Assembly: GCF_000258765.1 (NCBI RefSeq)
Contig: NZ_AJLT01000006.1
Span: 38,327 to 102,326, forward strand
DNA: 64,000 bases
Origin: Gillisia marina
Lineage (GTDB): Bacteria; Bacteroidota; Bacteroidia; Flavobacteriales; Flavobacteriaceae
Direction of reading: 5' to 3'
The notes under the pieces were generated by a model. That model did not search any database and was not told the DNA's origin. It saw nothing but the letters and a program-made list of their open reading frames with translations. Each line of letters starts with the position of its first letter. Position 1 is the first letter of the stretch. Both the position numbers and the translations under genes were made by a program. Below, in pieces: positions 36,689 through 46,800 of the stretch.

Positions 36689-38551
36689 TTCTATTGCCGA
36701 AATAACTTCAAGAATTATTGGCTGCCCTATCTTCTCTTCAATTTCCACTTTTATATTGGCCATTTCTTTGGCATCTATGGCTTCGGGGCTAACAAGTTTT
36801 AATGAGACCATCAAAGGTTTTCCGGTTCTCACTTTTACATCTCGTAGATAAATATCGTCAAAATTTGTTCCTTCCAGTTTGGAGGTGATTCTAGCTTCTT
36901 GTTTAATCCTATTAAAAGATAGCGAAAGAGGAACCATAACCAATGCAATGATCACTAAAGTGTAAATAAGCCCCATTCTAGCACGTCTAAACGGAGCAAA
37001 TCCTAAAATCAAAAAGGTAATTCCGGCAAACATAATTATACCGGCAAGGTTGGTTAAATAAAGAAGAAATGCACCGGAGAAAACTTCCCAGTCCCACCAA
37101 CCAACGCCAATTCCGGCGACAGCCAATGGAGGTACTAGCGCAACCGCAATAGCAACTCCTGCAAGACTTTTTGCAATTCCCTCCTTGGCATGCGCGTAGG
37201 CTGCAGCAATTCCAGATGCCACAGCAATTCCCATATCTAAAAGGTTAGGTGTGAGGCGGGCATCTATTTCTCCGGTTAATATCTTAAGAGGAATTATTAA
37301 ACTAACAGCTGCCGCAAATAGTAATGCCACAGCGGTACCAATTAAAATGGTAACTATTCCTGTTTTCAACAGATTTGTGTCGTAGCGCACCATTCCCATA
37401 GAAAAAGATACAATTGGAGAGATGATGGGCGCCAAGATCATAGCTCCAATAATAACAGGGGAAGAGTCACCAAAAAGTCCGAAGGTCGCAATAAGGGTAG
37501 CCAGAATCATCATAACCAAAAAGGAGGAGGATAATTTGGCATTTTCTTTTAGCACCTTAAATAGGTCCTGAAATTCTTCGGTTGTCGCTCTTGGCCAAAT
37601 TGGTAGTTTCCGCTTAATTAATTCATCCCGACGTTCCCCTGTAGGTAAACGCTCTATTTTTAAGCTCTTCTTGCCGTCTGCTCCCTCTTTTTCAAATCCA
37701 AAAATGCTTTTTTGACAAAGTGATAATTGTTCTTTTTCTACCTCGATCTCAATTATTTTGGCACTCATGGTTTCTCCATCTATAGAAAAGTCAATTGTGC
37801 TTTCACCTTCAATTTTTAAATTGGAAGATTTTATTTGCCCTATAAATTCGGGAACCTGAGCCATGGCTTTAGGGTTGGGCAACAAACTTTTAAATAGAAA
37901 TAAAAATAACTGAAGAATATTTTGAGGCGCCAGAATAAGAGTCTGAAATTTGCCATCGTTCATGGCGCTATTCTTAATTAATCTTTTGGAAATTACAGAA
38001 CCTGCAGCATGTTCTACAGCAATAATTCCCAATGCAGAAGTTTGAATAATTTTTTCTCCATCTGCACTTAATAAAAATGGACTATGGGAAAGTCCTGATG
38101 CTTTTCTAATATTTCTGAAAAAATTATATACTTCTGTTATAAATCCTGTGTGCTCTTTTTCTTCTGAAAAAATAAAAACATCGCCAACGTTTACAGATTG
38201 AAGTACAGGAATATGATTGCAAATTAGCAGATCCAATAACTGCAGCTCTGGCGTGTCTAAAATCTCCTTAACTGCTTCTTCTAAATTTTCTGAAAGCCCT
38301 AAGCCATTTATTGCTTTTGTAGCTTCAGGATGCGGTAGGATACCTAAAGGCCACTTTTTATTGGCCGCCGCAGGTAATATTTTTTTAATTCCTGAATCTG
38401 GTAAATATAGGATTACAAGATCTTCCTCATCAAATAAAAATTCTTCTTCTAAAGGAAATGAAAGTAAGGTGTAATTTACCTTTTCGAATAATGGAATAAT
38501 GAGGTCTGCTACATTTTCAAGTTCATCTGGAAGGTGTAAAATATAATACAT
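36683..38551 (-). CDS. DUF389 (TIGR00341) membrane protein with lipid-kinase-like N-terminal half
   Basis: A 622-residue protein. The C-terminal half (about 340-560) is a DUF389 membrane domain with several helices: 'SSPVIIGAMILAPIISPIVS', 'GIVTILIGTAVALLFAAAV', 'GIAKSLAGVAIAVALVPPLA', 'GIIMFAGITFLILGFAPFRR'. The N-terminal half resembles a YegS/diacylglycerol-kinase domain in order: 'GILPHPEATKAINGLGL' aligns with the usual 'GIIPLGTANDLARxLG', and 'AMNDGKFQTLILAPQNIL' with the 'DDGxLDVxxVxP' end. The nucleotide-binding GGDGT appears lost ('LYLPDSG' in its place), so activity is doubtful. That half-domain assignment is my inference. The function of DUF389 proteins is unknown. A short CAT-like gene follows. 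Confidence 0.85.
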   Translation of the reverse strand: MYYILHLPDELENVADLIIPLFEKVNYTLLSFPLEEEFLFDEEDLVILYLPDSGIKKILPAAANKKWPLGILPHPEATKAINGLGLSENLEEAVKEILDTPELQLLDLLICNHIPVLQSVNVGDVFIFSEEKEHTGFITEVYNFFRNIRKASGLSHSPFLLSADGEKIIQTSALGIIAVEHAAGSVISKRLIKNSAMNDGKFQTLILAPQNILQLFLFLFKSLLPNPKAMAQVPEFIGQIKSSNLKIEGESTIDFSIDGETMSAKIIEIEVEKEQLSLCQKSIFGFEKEGADGKKSLKIERLPTGERRDELIKRKLPIWPRATTEEFQDLFKVLKENAKLSSSFLVMMILATLIATFGLFGDSSPVIIGAMILAPIISPIVSFSMGMVRYDTNLLKTGIVTILIGTAVALLFAAAVSLIIPLKILTGEIDARLTPNLLDMGIAVASGIAAAYAHAKEGIAKSLAGVAIAVALVPPLAVAGIGVGWWDWEVFSGAFLLYLTNLAGIIMFAGITFLILGFAPFRRARMGLIYTLVIIALVMVPLSLSFNRIKQEARITSKLEGTNFDDIYLRDVKVRTGKPLMVSLKLVSPEAIDAKEMANIKVEIEEKIGQPIILEVISAIEF

Positions 38552-38650
38552 AGCAGGGAAATGTGGATTTTAGTGCAAGGTATCAATATTAGAGGTTTTC
38601 AAAAATAGATTTAACCAAACCTTAGGGATACAACAGTCTAAGATCTAATT

Positions 38651-39954
38651 TTACTTGGTGTTTAAAAGTCTATAAATTAAAATGGCGGCACGCTTCGTAA
38701 GATTTTCTATCGTATTTAAATTTACGGTTTCCTCAGGGGTATGAGCATTATTTCCCATGGTTCCTAAACCGTCCAAGCCATCTACATAGGATGCTACAAA
38801 AGAGATGTCTGCCGCTCCACGTTTGGAAGGATCATATGCTGCTACCTTTCCTTGTCCCAAAGCTTCACTTACATTGCTAAAAACTTCCAGCAAGTCTTCA
38901 TTTCCTTTTGTTGGTGCCATGGCCGGATAGCTATCTGTAAATTTGACTTCTGCAGAAGTTTGTGGTAAATTATTGGAAACAATTTCTCTCATTTTATTTC
39001 TCGCGTTTTCTTTTTGTTCTTCAGAAATAAATCGCAGTCCTCCTTTAACAATCGCTTTTTGAGCTACTACATTTGTTTTCCCAAAAACAGTTCCCTTGCT
39101 GGTTAAATCGTCTATTTCAGCAAAAGTTCCACCTACTAATACTCCTGGATTAAAGGTGAGATACTCTTCTCCTTTCACATCGGTATAAAAGGCATTTAAA
39201 ATCCGCGACATTTCAAAAATGGCTCCGGCACCGGTATCTTCACTAAAAATTCCGGAGGAATGTGCCCGCTTTCCTTTAACTTCTACTTCCCAGTCAGAAG
39301 AACCTCTTCGCGCAATAGTTACATTATTATATCCCGTGGCGGTTTCAAATCCTAAAGCAATATCACTTCTCTTAGCCGCTTCAATTAAATCTTTCCTACT
39401 AATGCTAAGAGGTTTTCCAGTGCTTTCTTCATCTCCAGTAAAAGCAGCTATTATTTGAGCATCCTTTAAAAGACCGTTTTCATGTAATGCTTTTAAAGCA
39501 AATAGAATGATAACGTCGCCGCCTTTCATATCGTTTCCACCAGGAGCATGGGCAATACTATCATTTATTTTTTTGAATTTCTGAAAAGGACTATCTTCTT
39601 CAAAAACAGTATCCAAATGGCCAATTAGCAATAATTTTTTTCCTTTATCTCCAGAAGTTTCGGCAAAAAGATGCCCGGCTCTATTCATCTCTTCCGGCAT
39701 TTCTACCCAACGGGTTTTAAAATCTATATCATTAAAAGCCTGCTGGAATAACATTCCCACTTCTTTAACACCTTTGGCATTTAATGTCCCACTGTTAATA
39801 TTCACCACTTTTTCCAAAAAAGCAATAGCCTCTGCATTGTTATTTTCTATACTGCTAAGAATCTTTTTTTTCTTTTTTTAGATAGTTTTTGAGCAGAGCT
39901 AATAGAAATACTGAAACAGACGAGAAGTATAAAAAGTGGTAATTTGAAATTCAT
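38651..39954 (-). CDS. M20-family metallopeptidase, exported (one-base frameshift near 5' end)
   Basis: About 434 residues from the ATG at 39954, which gives a signal peptide ('MNFKLPLFILLVCFSISISS'). The frame then breaks in two adjacent A-runs (39864-39871 and 39873-39879); adding one A restores reading into 'LEKVVNINSGTLNAKG'. Metal ligands of M20 enzymes are in 'LLIGHLDTVFEE' (His, Asp), 'GGNDMKGGDVI' (Asp), 'FTGDEESTG' (Glu pair), and 'MGNNAHTPEE' (His). The dimerisation domain lies between. It resembles glutamate carboxypeptidase / CPG2-type peptidases and is probably periplasmic, cleaving peptides or N-acyl amino acids. lysA is next upstream, with no clear link. Confidence 0.85.
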
Positions 39955-40048
39955 AATTAAGGAAGTTTATAATAGTTGAAATTTAAATGAATACACTGTA
40001 CATTTTTGGTCTTATCTAATGTACTGAGTTCAATTTAGTGATAAAAAC

Positions 40049-40077
40049 TAAAAAGCTTCAGGTTTTAATGCTGAAGC
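40049..40077 (-). terminator. Terminator of lysA
   Basis: On the minus strand CTTCAGC-type stem (TGCTTCAG / CTGAAGC, 7 bp) followed by TTTTTAG; on plus it is GCTTCAG (40055-40061) with CTGAAGC (40071-40077). Confidence 0.65.
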
Positions 40078-40085
40078 ATACTAAT

Positions 40086-41291
40086 TTATAATTCAATTTC
40101 TACTTGATTTTGAATGAGATCTTCAAAAACTTCCCTTTTTCTAATTAGATGCGCCTCTTTATTATACCAAAGTACTTCCGCAGGGCGATATCTAGAATTG
40201 TAGTTGCTGGCCATGGTAAAACAATAAGCTCCGGCATTATTAAAACTAAGAAGGTCTCCTTCTTTTATTTCGGCAATTCTTCTATTGGTAGCAAAGGTGT
40301 CGGTTTCACAGATATATCCTACTACCGAGTAGAATCGCTCTTTCCCATCGGGATGAGAAACATTGCTGATCTCATGCTGGGAGCCATAAAGCATCGGTCT
40401 AATTAAATGATTAAATCCAGAATCTACTCCTGCAAAAACGGTGGAAGTGGTTTGTTTTATAACATTAACCTTCGCAATAAATTTTCCGGCCTCACTTACC
40501 AAGAATTTTCCCGGTTCAAAAGCCAACGTGAGGTCTCTTCCATATTGTGTACAAAAATCTATAAATCGCTCGCTTAATTTTTCGCCTAATTCTTCAATAT
40601 TGGTTTCGATATCTCCGGGCTTATATGGCACTTTAAATCCGCTGCCAAAATCGATGAAATCTAGATCTGGGAAATGTTTCGCTGTTTCAAACAATATTTC
40701 TGAAGCATATAAAAATACCTCAATATCTAAAATATCACTTCCTGTATGCATGTGAATTCCATTGATGTTCATTCCAGTATTTTCCACAATTCGCAATAAA
40801 TGCGGAATTTGATGAATAGAAATTCCAAATTTAGAATCTATATGACCTACCGAAATATTACTATTTCCACCGGCCATTACATGCGGATTGATACGAATAC
40901 AAACAGGAATTTTTGGATGTCTGGTTCCAAATTGCTCTAAAATAGAAAGATTGTCGATATTAATTTGTACTCCCAACGTGGTAACTTCTTCAATTTCTTC
41001 TAAAGAAACCCCATTAGGCGTGTAGATTATTTTTGAAGGTTCGAACCCGGCTTTTAGTCCTAATTTTACTTCCTGAATTGAAACGGTATCTAAGCCCGAT
41101 CCTAATTTTTTAAATAATTTCAGGATAGAAATGTTAGAAAGTGCCTTTACAGCATAATTAATTCTGAGGCTTTCCACCTGTTTGAATGCTGAAGTGAGCC
41201 TGTTGTATTGAGATTCAATTTTTTCAGCATTATATACATATACAGGGCTGCCAAATTCCGCAGCGATGTTTAGGAGGTCTTGATTATTCAT
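40086..41291 (-). CDS. lysA: Diaminopimelate decarboxylase
   Basis: LysA decarboxylates meso-diaminopimelate to L-lysine with PLP. The 401-residue protein shows the PLP lysine Lys49 in 'INYAVKALSN', the glycine-rich phosphate site 'FIDFGSGFKVPY', 'AFEPGKFLVSEAG' and the 'CETDTFATNR' segment with the active-site Cys donated by the partner subunit. Its length and motifs are standard. It has its own promoter box and terminator, so appears monocistronic. Confidence 0.95.
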   Translation of the reverse strand: MNNQDLLNIAAEFGSPVYVYNAEKIESQYNRLTSAFKQVESLRINYAVKALSNISILKLFKKLGSGLDTVSIQEVKLGLKAGFEPSKIIYTPNGVSLEEIEEVTTLGVQINIDNLSILEQFGTRHPKIPVCIRINPHVMAGGNSNISVGHIDSKFGISIHQIPHLLRIVENTGMNINGIHMHTGSDILDIEVFLYASEILFETAKHFPDLDFIDFGSGFKVPYKPGDIETNIEELGEKLSERFIDFCTQYGRDLTLAFEPGKFLVSEAGKFIAKVNVIKQTTSTVFAGVDSGFNHLIRPMLYGSQHEISNVSHPDGKERFYSVVGYICETDTFATNRRIAEIKEGDLLSFNNAGAYCFTMASNYNSRYRPAEVLWYNKEAHLIRKREVFEDLIQNQVEIEL

Positions 41292-41310
41292 ATTTAAATT
41301 AAATTGCCGG

Positions 41311-41318
41311 CAAAAATA
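41311..41318 (-). promoter_or_regulatory. -7 box TATTTTTG for lysA
   Basis: An exact TAnnTTTG match on the minus strand, 19 nt before the lysA ATG (41291). The remainder of the 322-bp gap to sucC (41292-41613) holds only the sucC promoter. Confidence 0.5.
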
Positions 41319-41549
41319 CTTTAGATAATTAGTAAGCTATAAATTTTACTAGAATATAACACATTCTAACAAAATGTTCATTTAGTAACAATTTAAAATT
41401 GTATTCATAATTCGTTGGTCTGTTCAGTGGTTTCGTCAGGCTATGGTCTCGTTCATCTTTTATGTCAATAATATTAAATATTGAAATAACTCCAATAGCT
41501 ATCGAAACAGGATGACATTTTTCCTTAACGTTTATAATTTCAAAAAATA

Positions 41550-41580
41550 TTGGTACATCCTATTACATTTGTTACTTTTG
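41550..41580 (+). promoter_or_regulatory. sucC promoter: TTG-N20-TACTTTTG
   Basis: The best Bacteroidetes-type promoter in the window: a -33 TTG (41550-41552), 20 nt, then TACTTTTG (41573-41580). Transcription would start near 41587, about 27 nt before the sucC ATG at 41614. Confidence 0.75.
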
Positions 41581-41613
41581 CGTTCCGTAATTAATACTGA
41601 AGAAAAGCAGATT

Positions 41614-42803
41614 ATGAACATACACGAATATCAAGGAAAAGAAATTTTGAACAGCTTTGGCGTACGCATACAGCGTGGTATTGTTGCTCATAATGCAAAA
41701 GAAGCAGTAGATGCTGCAAAAGAACTTACCGAGTTAACCGGAACCGGATGGCACGTAATTAAAGCTCAGGTGCATGCCGGAGGACGTGGAAAAGGTGGTG
41801 GAGTAAAACTTGCTAAGAACCTTAAAGAGGTTGAAGAAATTGCAGGACAAATAATCGGGATGAACCTGGTTACGCCTCAAACTTCTGCTGAAGGTAAAAA
41901 AGTTCACCAAGTATTAGTTACAGAGGATGTTTATTATCCTGGAGAAAATGAGCCGGAAGAGTATTACATGTCTGTGCTTTTAAATAGAACTACTGGACGT
42001 AACATGATCATGTATTCTACAGAAGGTGGAATGGATATAGAAACTGTTGCAGAGGAAACTCCACATTTAATTTTTACTGAAGAAATAGATCCTTCAGTTG
42101 GATTACAAGGTTTTCAGGCTAGAAGAATTGCTTTTAACTTAGGTTTAAGCGGAGTAGGATTTAAGGAAATGACGAAATTCGTTATGGCTCTTTATACTGC
42201 TACGTAGAATCTGATTCAGCTTTATTTGAGATCAATCCTGTTCTTAAAACGAGTGATAATAAGATAATGGCGGTAGATGCTAAAGTAACTTTAGATGATA
42301 ACGCATTATATAGACATAAGGATTATGCAGAAATGCGTGACATCCGTGAGGAAAATCCGGTTGAAGTTGAAGCAAGAAAGGTTGGACTTAACTATGTAGA
42401 TCTGGACGGAAACGTTGGATGTATGGTGAATGGTGCCGGACTTGCAATGGCAACTATGGATCTTATTAAGCAAGCAGGTGGAGAGCCGGCTAACTTCTTG
42501 GATGTTGGTGGAACTGCAGATGCAAAAAGAGTAGAAGAAGCATTCAGACTTATCTTAAAGGATGATAATGTAAAAGCGATCCTTATTAATATCTTTGGTG
42601 GTATTGTAAGATGTGATCGTGTGGCTCAGGGAGTTGTAGACGCTTACAAGAATATGGGGAACATTAAAATTCCTATCATTGTTCGTTTACAAGGAACCAA
42701 TGCAGATATAGCGAAAGAATTGATAGATAATAGCGGATTGGATGTACAGAGTGCTGTAGAATTCCAAGAAGCTGCAGATAAAGTTCAGGCGGTTTTAGCT
42801 TAA
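41614..42803 (+). CDS. sucC: Succinyl-CoA synthetase beta subunit (one-base frameshift)
   Basis: SucC is the ATP-grasp beta subunit that couples succinyl-CoA cleavage to nucleotide triphosphate formation in the TCA cycle. The start is the ATG at 41614 ('MNIHEYQGKEILNSFGVRIQ'); upstream in-frame codons lie before the promoter. Motifs include 'KAQVHAGGRGKGGGVKLA' (ATP-grasp), 'FEINPV', 'NVGCMVNGAGLAMATMD', 'FLDVGGTAD' and 'INIFGGIVRCD'. The frame breaks at 42200-42201: 'gctacgtagaa' needs one base to read 'gcttacgtagaa' (AYVESDSALFEINPV). Corrected, it has ~397 residues, the usual length. As TCA-cycle function is expected in an aerobe, an error in the sequence is most probable. The sucD subunit is not adjacent. 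Confidence 0.92.
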
Positions 42804-42821
42804 ACTTTTCAAAACTTTAGT

Positions 42822-42856
42822 AAAAAAGGTCTCAAGAAAATTCTTGGGACCTTTTT
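42822..42856. terminator. Terminator after sucC
   Basis: AAAAAGGTCTCAAGAA / TTCTTGGGACCTTTTT stem of ~16 bp with one mismatch and a 2-nt-plus loop, followed by T-rich sequence; shared with the convergent PorP/SprF gene end. Confidence 0.88.
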
Positions 42857-42883
42857 CGTTAGGGTAGGGTTAATCATAGGGTA

Positions 42884-43807
42884 TTAAAAAATATTCAAAA
42901 CATCGGGTCTTCCGGGTTTTATATCAAACTTGTACTTAAGAATAATTTCGTGAGAACCATCATTGTATCTTCCAAAGTCTTCTAAACTTAGATCGTAAGA
43001 GTATCCTACATGAAAATGAGATAAAAAATTGAAACCTATAGATGCGTTTAATGCTTCATTATACCTATAACCAACACCAAAATTAAATTTGTTGTTATAC
43101 ATGAAATTTGCATTAGTGTTTAGCGTGATCGGGTTTCCATTAACTATCGTTGCTAAGACGCTAGGAACAAAATCTAGTCTAGAATTTATATATAGCAGGT
43201 AGCTTGAATGTAAGTTATATTGAAATTTATCTGCGATTACGTTACCAATTTCTTCATCATAAAAATCTTGTTTAAAAAAATTAGGTACTGCTAAACCTAG
43301 ATACCAGTTCTCTGTATGGTAGATTAATCCTGCTCCAGATTTAAAATAGGTCCTATTGTTTACATTGCTTCTTGCTGCATCCCCGGGATTTTCAAAATTT
43401 CCCTTTGTGAAATCTACGTCTAATAAGGTGGCACCAAGATTAATTCCTAATGCTAAAGAACTATTTTCGGATAACCGAATAGAGTAGGAGTAGTTTCCTT
43501 CAAAAGACCTATACGAACTTGGTCCGATAATGTCATTTACAATGTTTATTCCTATTCCCATTTTATTATTATTCAATGGGAATCCTAAGGATAACAATTG
43601 AGACTCCGGTGCTCCCTCAATTCCCTGCCATTGAGAGCGAATAATTCCGGTTAGAGTGGTAGTCTCCAATGTACTTGTTGCTGCAGGGTTAATGTTCTGC
43701 AAATTAAAGAAGTAATGGGTGAATTTAGGTTCTATCTGGGCATATCCATTTAGGGTAAAAAGAACAATCCCAATACTTAGGCATATTTGTATATATATCT
43801 TTTTCAT
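42884..43807 (-). CDS. PorP/SprF-family T9SS-associated outer-membrane protein
   Basis: A ~307-residue barrel protein. The ATG at 43807 ('MKKIYIQICLSIGIVLFTLN') lies 2 bp after the stop of the upstream gene and gives a good signal peptide; an ATG at 43831 would overlap that gene. The mature part shows 'IEPKFTHYFFNLQNINPAAT', 'GIGINIVNDIIGPSSYRSFEG', repeated 'GLIYHTENWYLGLAVPNFF'-type strands and 'HFHVGYSYDLSLEDFG', as in PorP/SprF proteins. In Flavobacterium johnsoniae SprF is needed for secretion of the adhesin SprB; here the partner would be the large type B sorted protein just upstream. Confidence 0.93.
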   Translation of the reverse strand: MKKIYIQICLSIGIVLFTLNGYAQIEPKFTHYFFNLQNINPAATSTLETTTLTGIIRSQWQGIEGAPESQLLSLGFPLNNNKMGIGINIVNDIIGPSSYRSFEGNYSYSIRLSENSSLALGINLGATLLDVDFTKGNFENPGDAARSNVNNRTYFKSGAGLIYHTENWYLGLAVPNFFKQDFYDEEIGNVIADKFQYNLHSSYLLYINSRLDFVPSVLATIVNGNPITLNTNANFMYNNKFNFGVGYRYNEALNASIGFNFLSHFHVGYSYDLSLEDFGRYNDGSHEIILKYKFDIKPGRPDVLNIF

Positions 43808-43809
43808 AA

Positions 43810-46800
43810 TTATCTTATTATTTGAATCCATCCTTTGATTTGTGGGGAACCATTCCCTAAGTCTAGCACGAAGAAGTAAGTTCCATTTGGCACTTTTTTC
43901 TGAGAACCTATAGATAAGTCTCCTTCCGCTGAACCATCCCAGCCATTTTTGTAACTCTTCTTTTCGAAAACTCTATTACCATCCCGGTTGAATATTTGCA
44001 AGTAATTATTTGGATATTTCTCAATACAATCTATCATGAAGGTTTCATTCATCCCATCTTTGTTCGGGGAAAATTGATTGAAGATTGTCATGCAATTAGG
44101 AAATAATAATATAGATGCAGAATTGTCTCCCGGAGTTATATCTATAGGGGTTACTTGATTTATTAAAACTGTGTTGCTATAGATTCCTTGATTAAGAACT
44201 TTAGCCCGAACTAGTAGTTCTGCAGATGAATTTGCGTCTACAAATTCTAAATCCCAGTTATTAGTATTCCTGTTATAAATTCCAATATTACTGTACGCAT
44301 CAATTAACTCGAATCCTGTATTCAATTCTTGCATTACAGTAACGTTGCTAACAGAAGCTGATCCTTTATTAATGAAGGTGATTGTAAATTCAACTTCTCC
44401 ATCAATAGTAGGAGTTGGATTGTCTGCTGTTATTTCAACAGCCACGGTTGCTCTTTCTGAACAATTTTCATTTGCGGAATTTGGATCGCACGCATTTAAT
44501 GGATCTGTTCCATTGTTTACCTCATCTCCATCATTTATACCATCGTTATCAGAATCGGCATTATCAGGATCTGTTCCTAGTTCTTCTTCTGATTCGTTAT
44601 CCAAACCATCATTGTCATTATCATTATTGCAATCACTTCCATCATTATTTGGATCACAAGGGTTGAGAGGATTGGTTCCGTTATTAAACTCTTCGCCATC
44701 ATCTATTCCATCGTTATCACTATCGGAATTATCTGGATTAGTACCTAGGCTTTCTTCCTCAGCATTTGTGAGTCCGTCATTATCTGCATCGCATTCATCT
44801 CCAGTATTATCCGGATCACAAGAATTTAGAGGATCAGTTCCGTTGTTGACTTCATCTCCGTCATTAATTCCATCAGCGTCGGTATCAGCATTGTTTGGAT
44901 CTGTACCTAGCGTATTTTCTTCTGCATCGGTAAGCCCGTCATCATCAGAATCGATGTTACAATCTGCTCCAGAATTATCAGGGTCACAAGAGTTTAAAGG
45001 ATCTGTTTCGTTGTCGACTTCGTCTCCATCATTAATTCCGTCACCATCAGTATCAGCATTGTTTGGGTCGGTGCCTAAAGTTGCTTCTTCCGCATCAGTT
45101 AAACCGTCATTATCAGAATCAGTGTTGCAATCTGCTCCGGAGTCATCTGGATCACAAGAATTTAACGGATCTGTTTCATTGTTGACTTCATCTCCATCAT
45201 TAATTCCATCCCCATCAGTATCAGCATTGTTTGGATCTGTACCTAAAGTTTCTTCTTCTGCATTGGTAAGCCCGTCATTATCAGCATCAGTGTTACAATT
45301 TGCTCCAGAATTATCCGGATCACAAGGATTTAGCGGATCTGTCTCATTAGCTACTTCATCTCCATCATCAATTCCGTCCCCATCTGTATCAGGATTGTTT
45401 GGATCTGTACCTAAAGTTGTTTCTTCGGCATTTGTTAGTCCGTCATTATCGGCATCGCATTCATCTCGAGTATTATCCGGATCACAAGAATTTAACGGAT
45501 ATGTTTCGTTAGCTACTTCATCTCCATCATTAATTCCGTCATCATCTGTATCAGGATTGTTCGGATCGGTGCCTAAAGTGGCTTCTTCGGCATTTGTTAG
45601 TCCGTCATTATCGGCATCACATTCGTCTCCGGTATTATTGGGATCACAAGAGTTTAAAGGATCTGTTCCATTAGCTACTTCATCTCCATCATTAATCCCA
45701 TCACTATCTGTATCAGGATTGTTTGGATCTGTACTTAAAGTGGCCTCTTCAGCATTTGTTAGCCCGTCATTGTCTGGATCGCATTCATCTCGAGTATTAT
45801 CTGGATCGCAAGAGTTTAAAGGATCTGTTCCATTAGCTACTTCATCTCCATCATTAATCCCATCACTGTCTGTATCAGGATTGTTTGGATCTGTACTTAA
45901 AGTTGCTTCTTCGGCATTTGTTAGTCCGTCATTATCTGCATCACATTCATCTCGAGTATTATCCGGATCACAAGGATTTAGCGGATCTGTTTCGTTAGCT
46001 ACTTCATCTCCATCATTAATTCCATCCCCATCGGTATCAGGATTATTTGCATCGGTTCCTAAAGTCGCTTCTTCGGCATTTGTTAGTCCGTCGTTATCGG
46101 CATCACATTCGTCACGAGTATTATCCGGATCACAAGGATTTAGCGGATCTGTTTCGTTAGCTTCTTCATCTCCATCATTAATCCCATCACCGTCTGTATC
46201 AGGATTATTTGCATCGGTTCCTAAAGTGGCCTCTTCAGCATTTGTTAGCCCGTCATTGTCTGCATCACATTCATCCCGAGTATTATCTGGATCACAAGAA
46301 TTTAGCGGATCTGTTCCATTAGCTACTTCATCTCCATCATTAATCCCATCACTGTCTGTATCAGGATTGTTTGGATCTGTACTTAAAGTTGCCTCTTCGG
46401 CATTTGTTAGTCCGTCGTTATCTGCATCGCATTCATCTCGAGTATTATCTGGATCGCAAGAGTTTAAAGGATCTGTTTCATTGGCTACTTCGTCTCCATC
46501 ATTAATCCCATCACCATCGGTATCAGGATTGTTTGGATCGGTTCCCAAAGTTGCTTCTTCTCCATTTGTTAGTCCATCGTTGTCATTATCTTTTTGTGCC
46601 TCACAAACTGCGGTTATTATTTGTATTTCATGAATATCAAAAGATTGCTCCAACCCTATATCTGCCAGAGCTGATAGTTTAATTTCCATCTTATCAAATA
46701 CTACTTTCGGATTAAAAGTAATTGTTACTACCTCTCCCTTTTGCAATTCTGTTAAAAGCTCAGCAGTAAGTAAATTTGTTGTTTTTGCTGAAAAAACAGG

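Noticed and set aside
44480..46600. Regular repeat resembling a CRISPR array at first sight
   Set aside because: The 162-168 bp units are coding, have no spacers, and there are no cas genes.
44345..46633. A 762-codon plus-strand open frame rich in Ser/Pro opposite the TSP3 gene
   Set aside because: It is a mirror of the tandem repeats (period and composition follow the minus-strand gene, which has signal peptide, domain order and sorting tail), with no ribosome site or family match.
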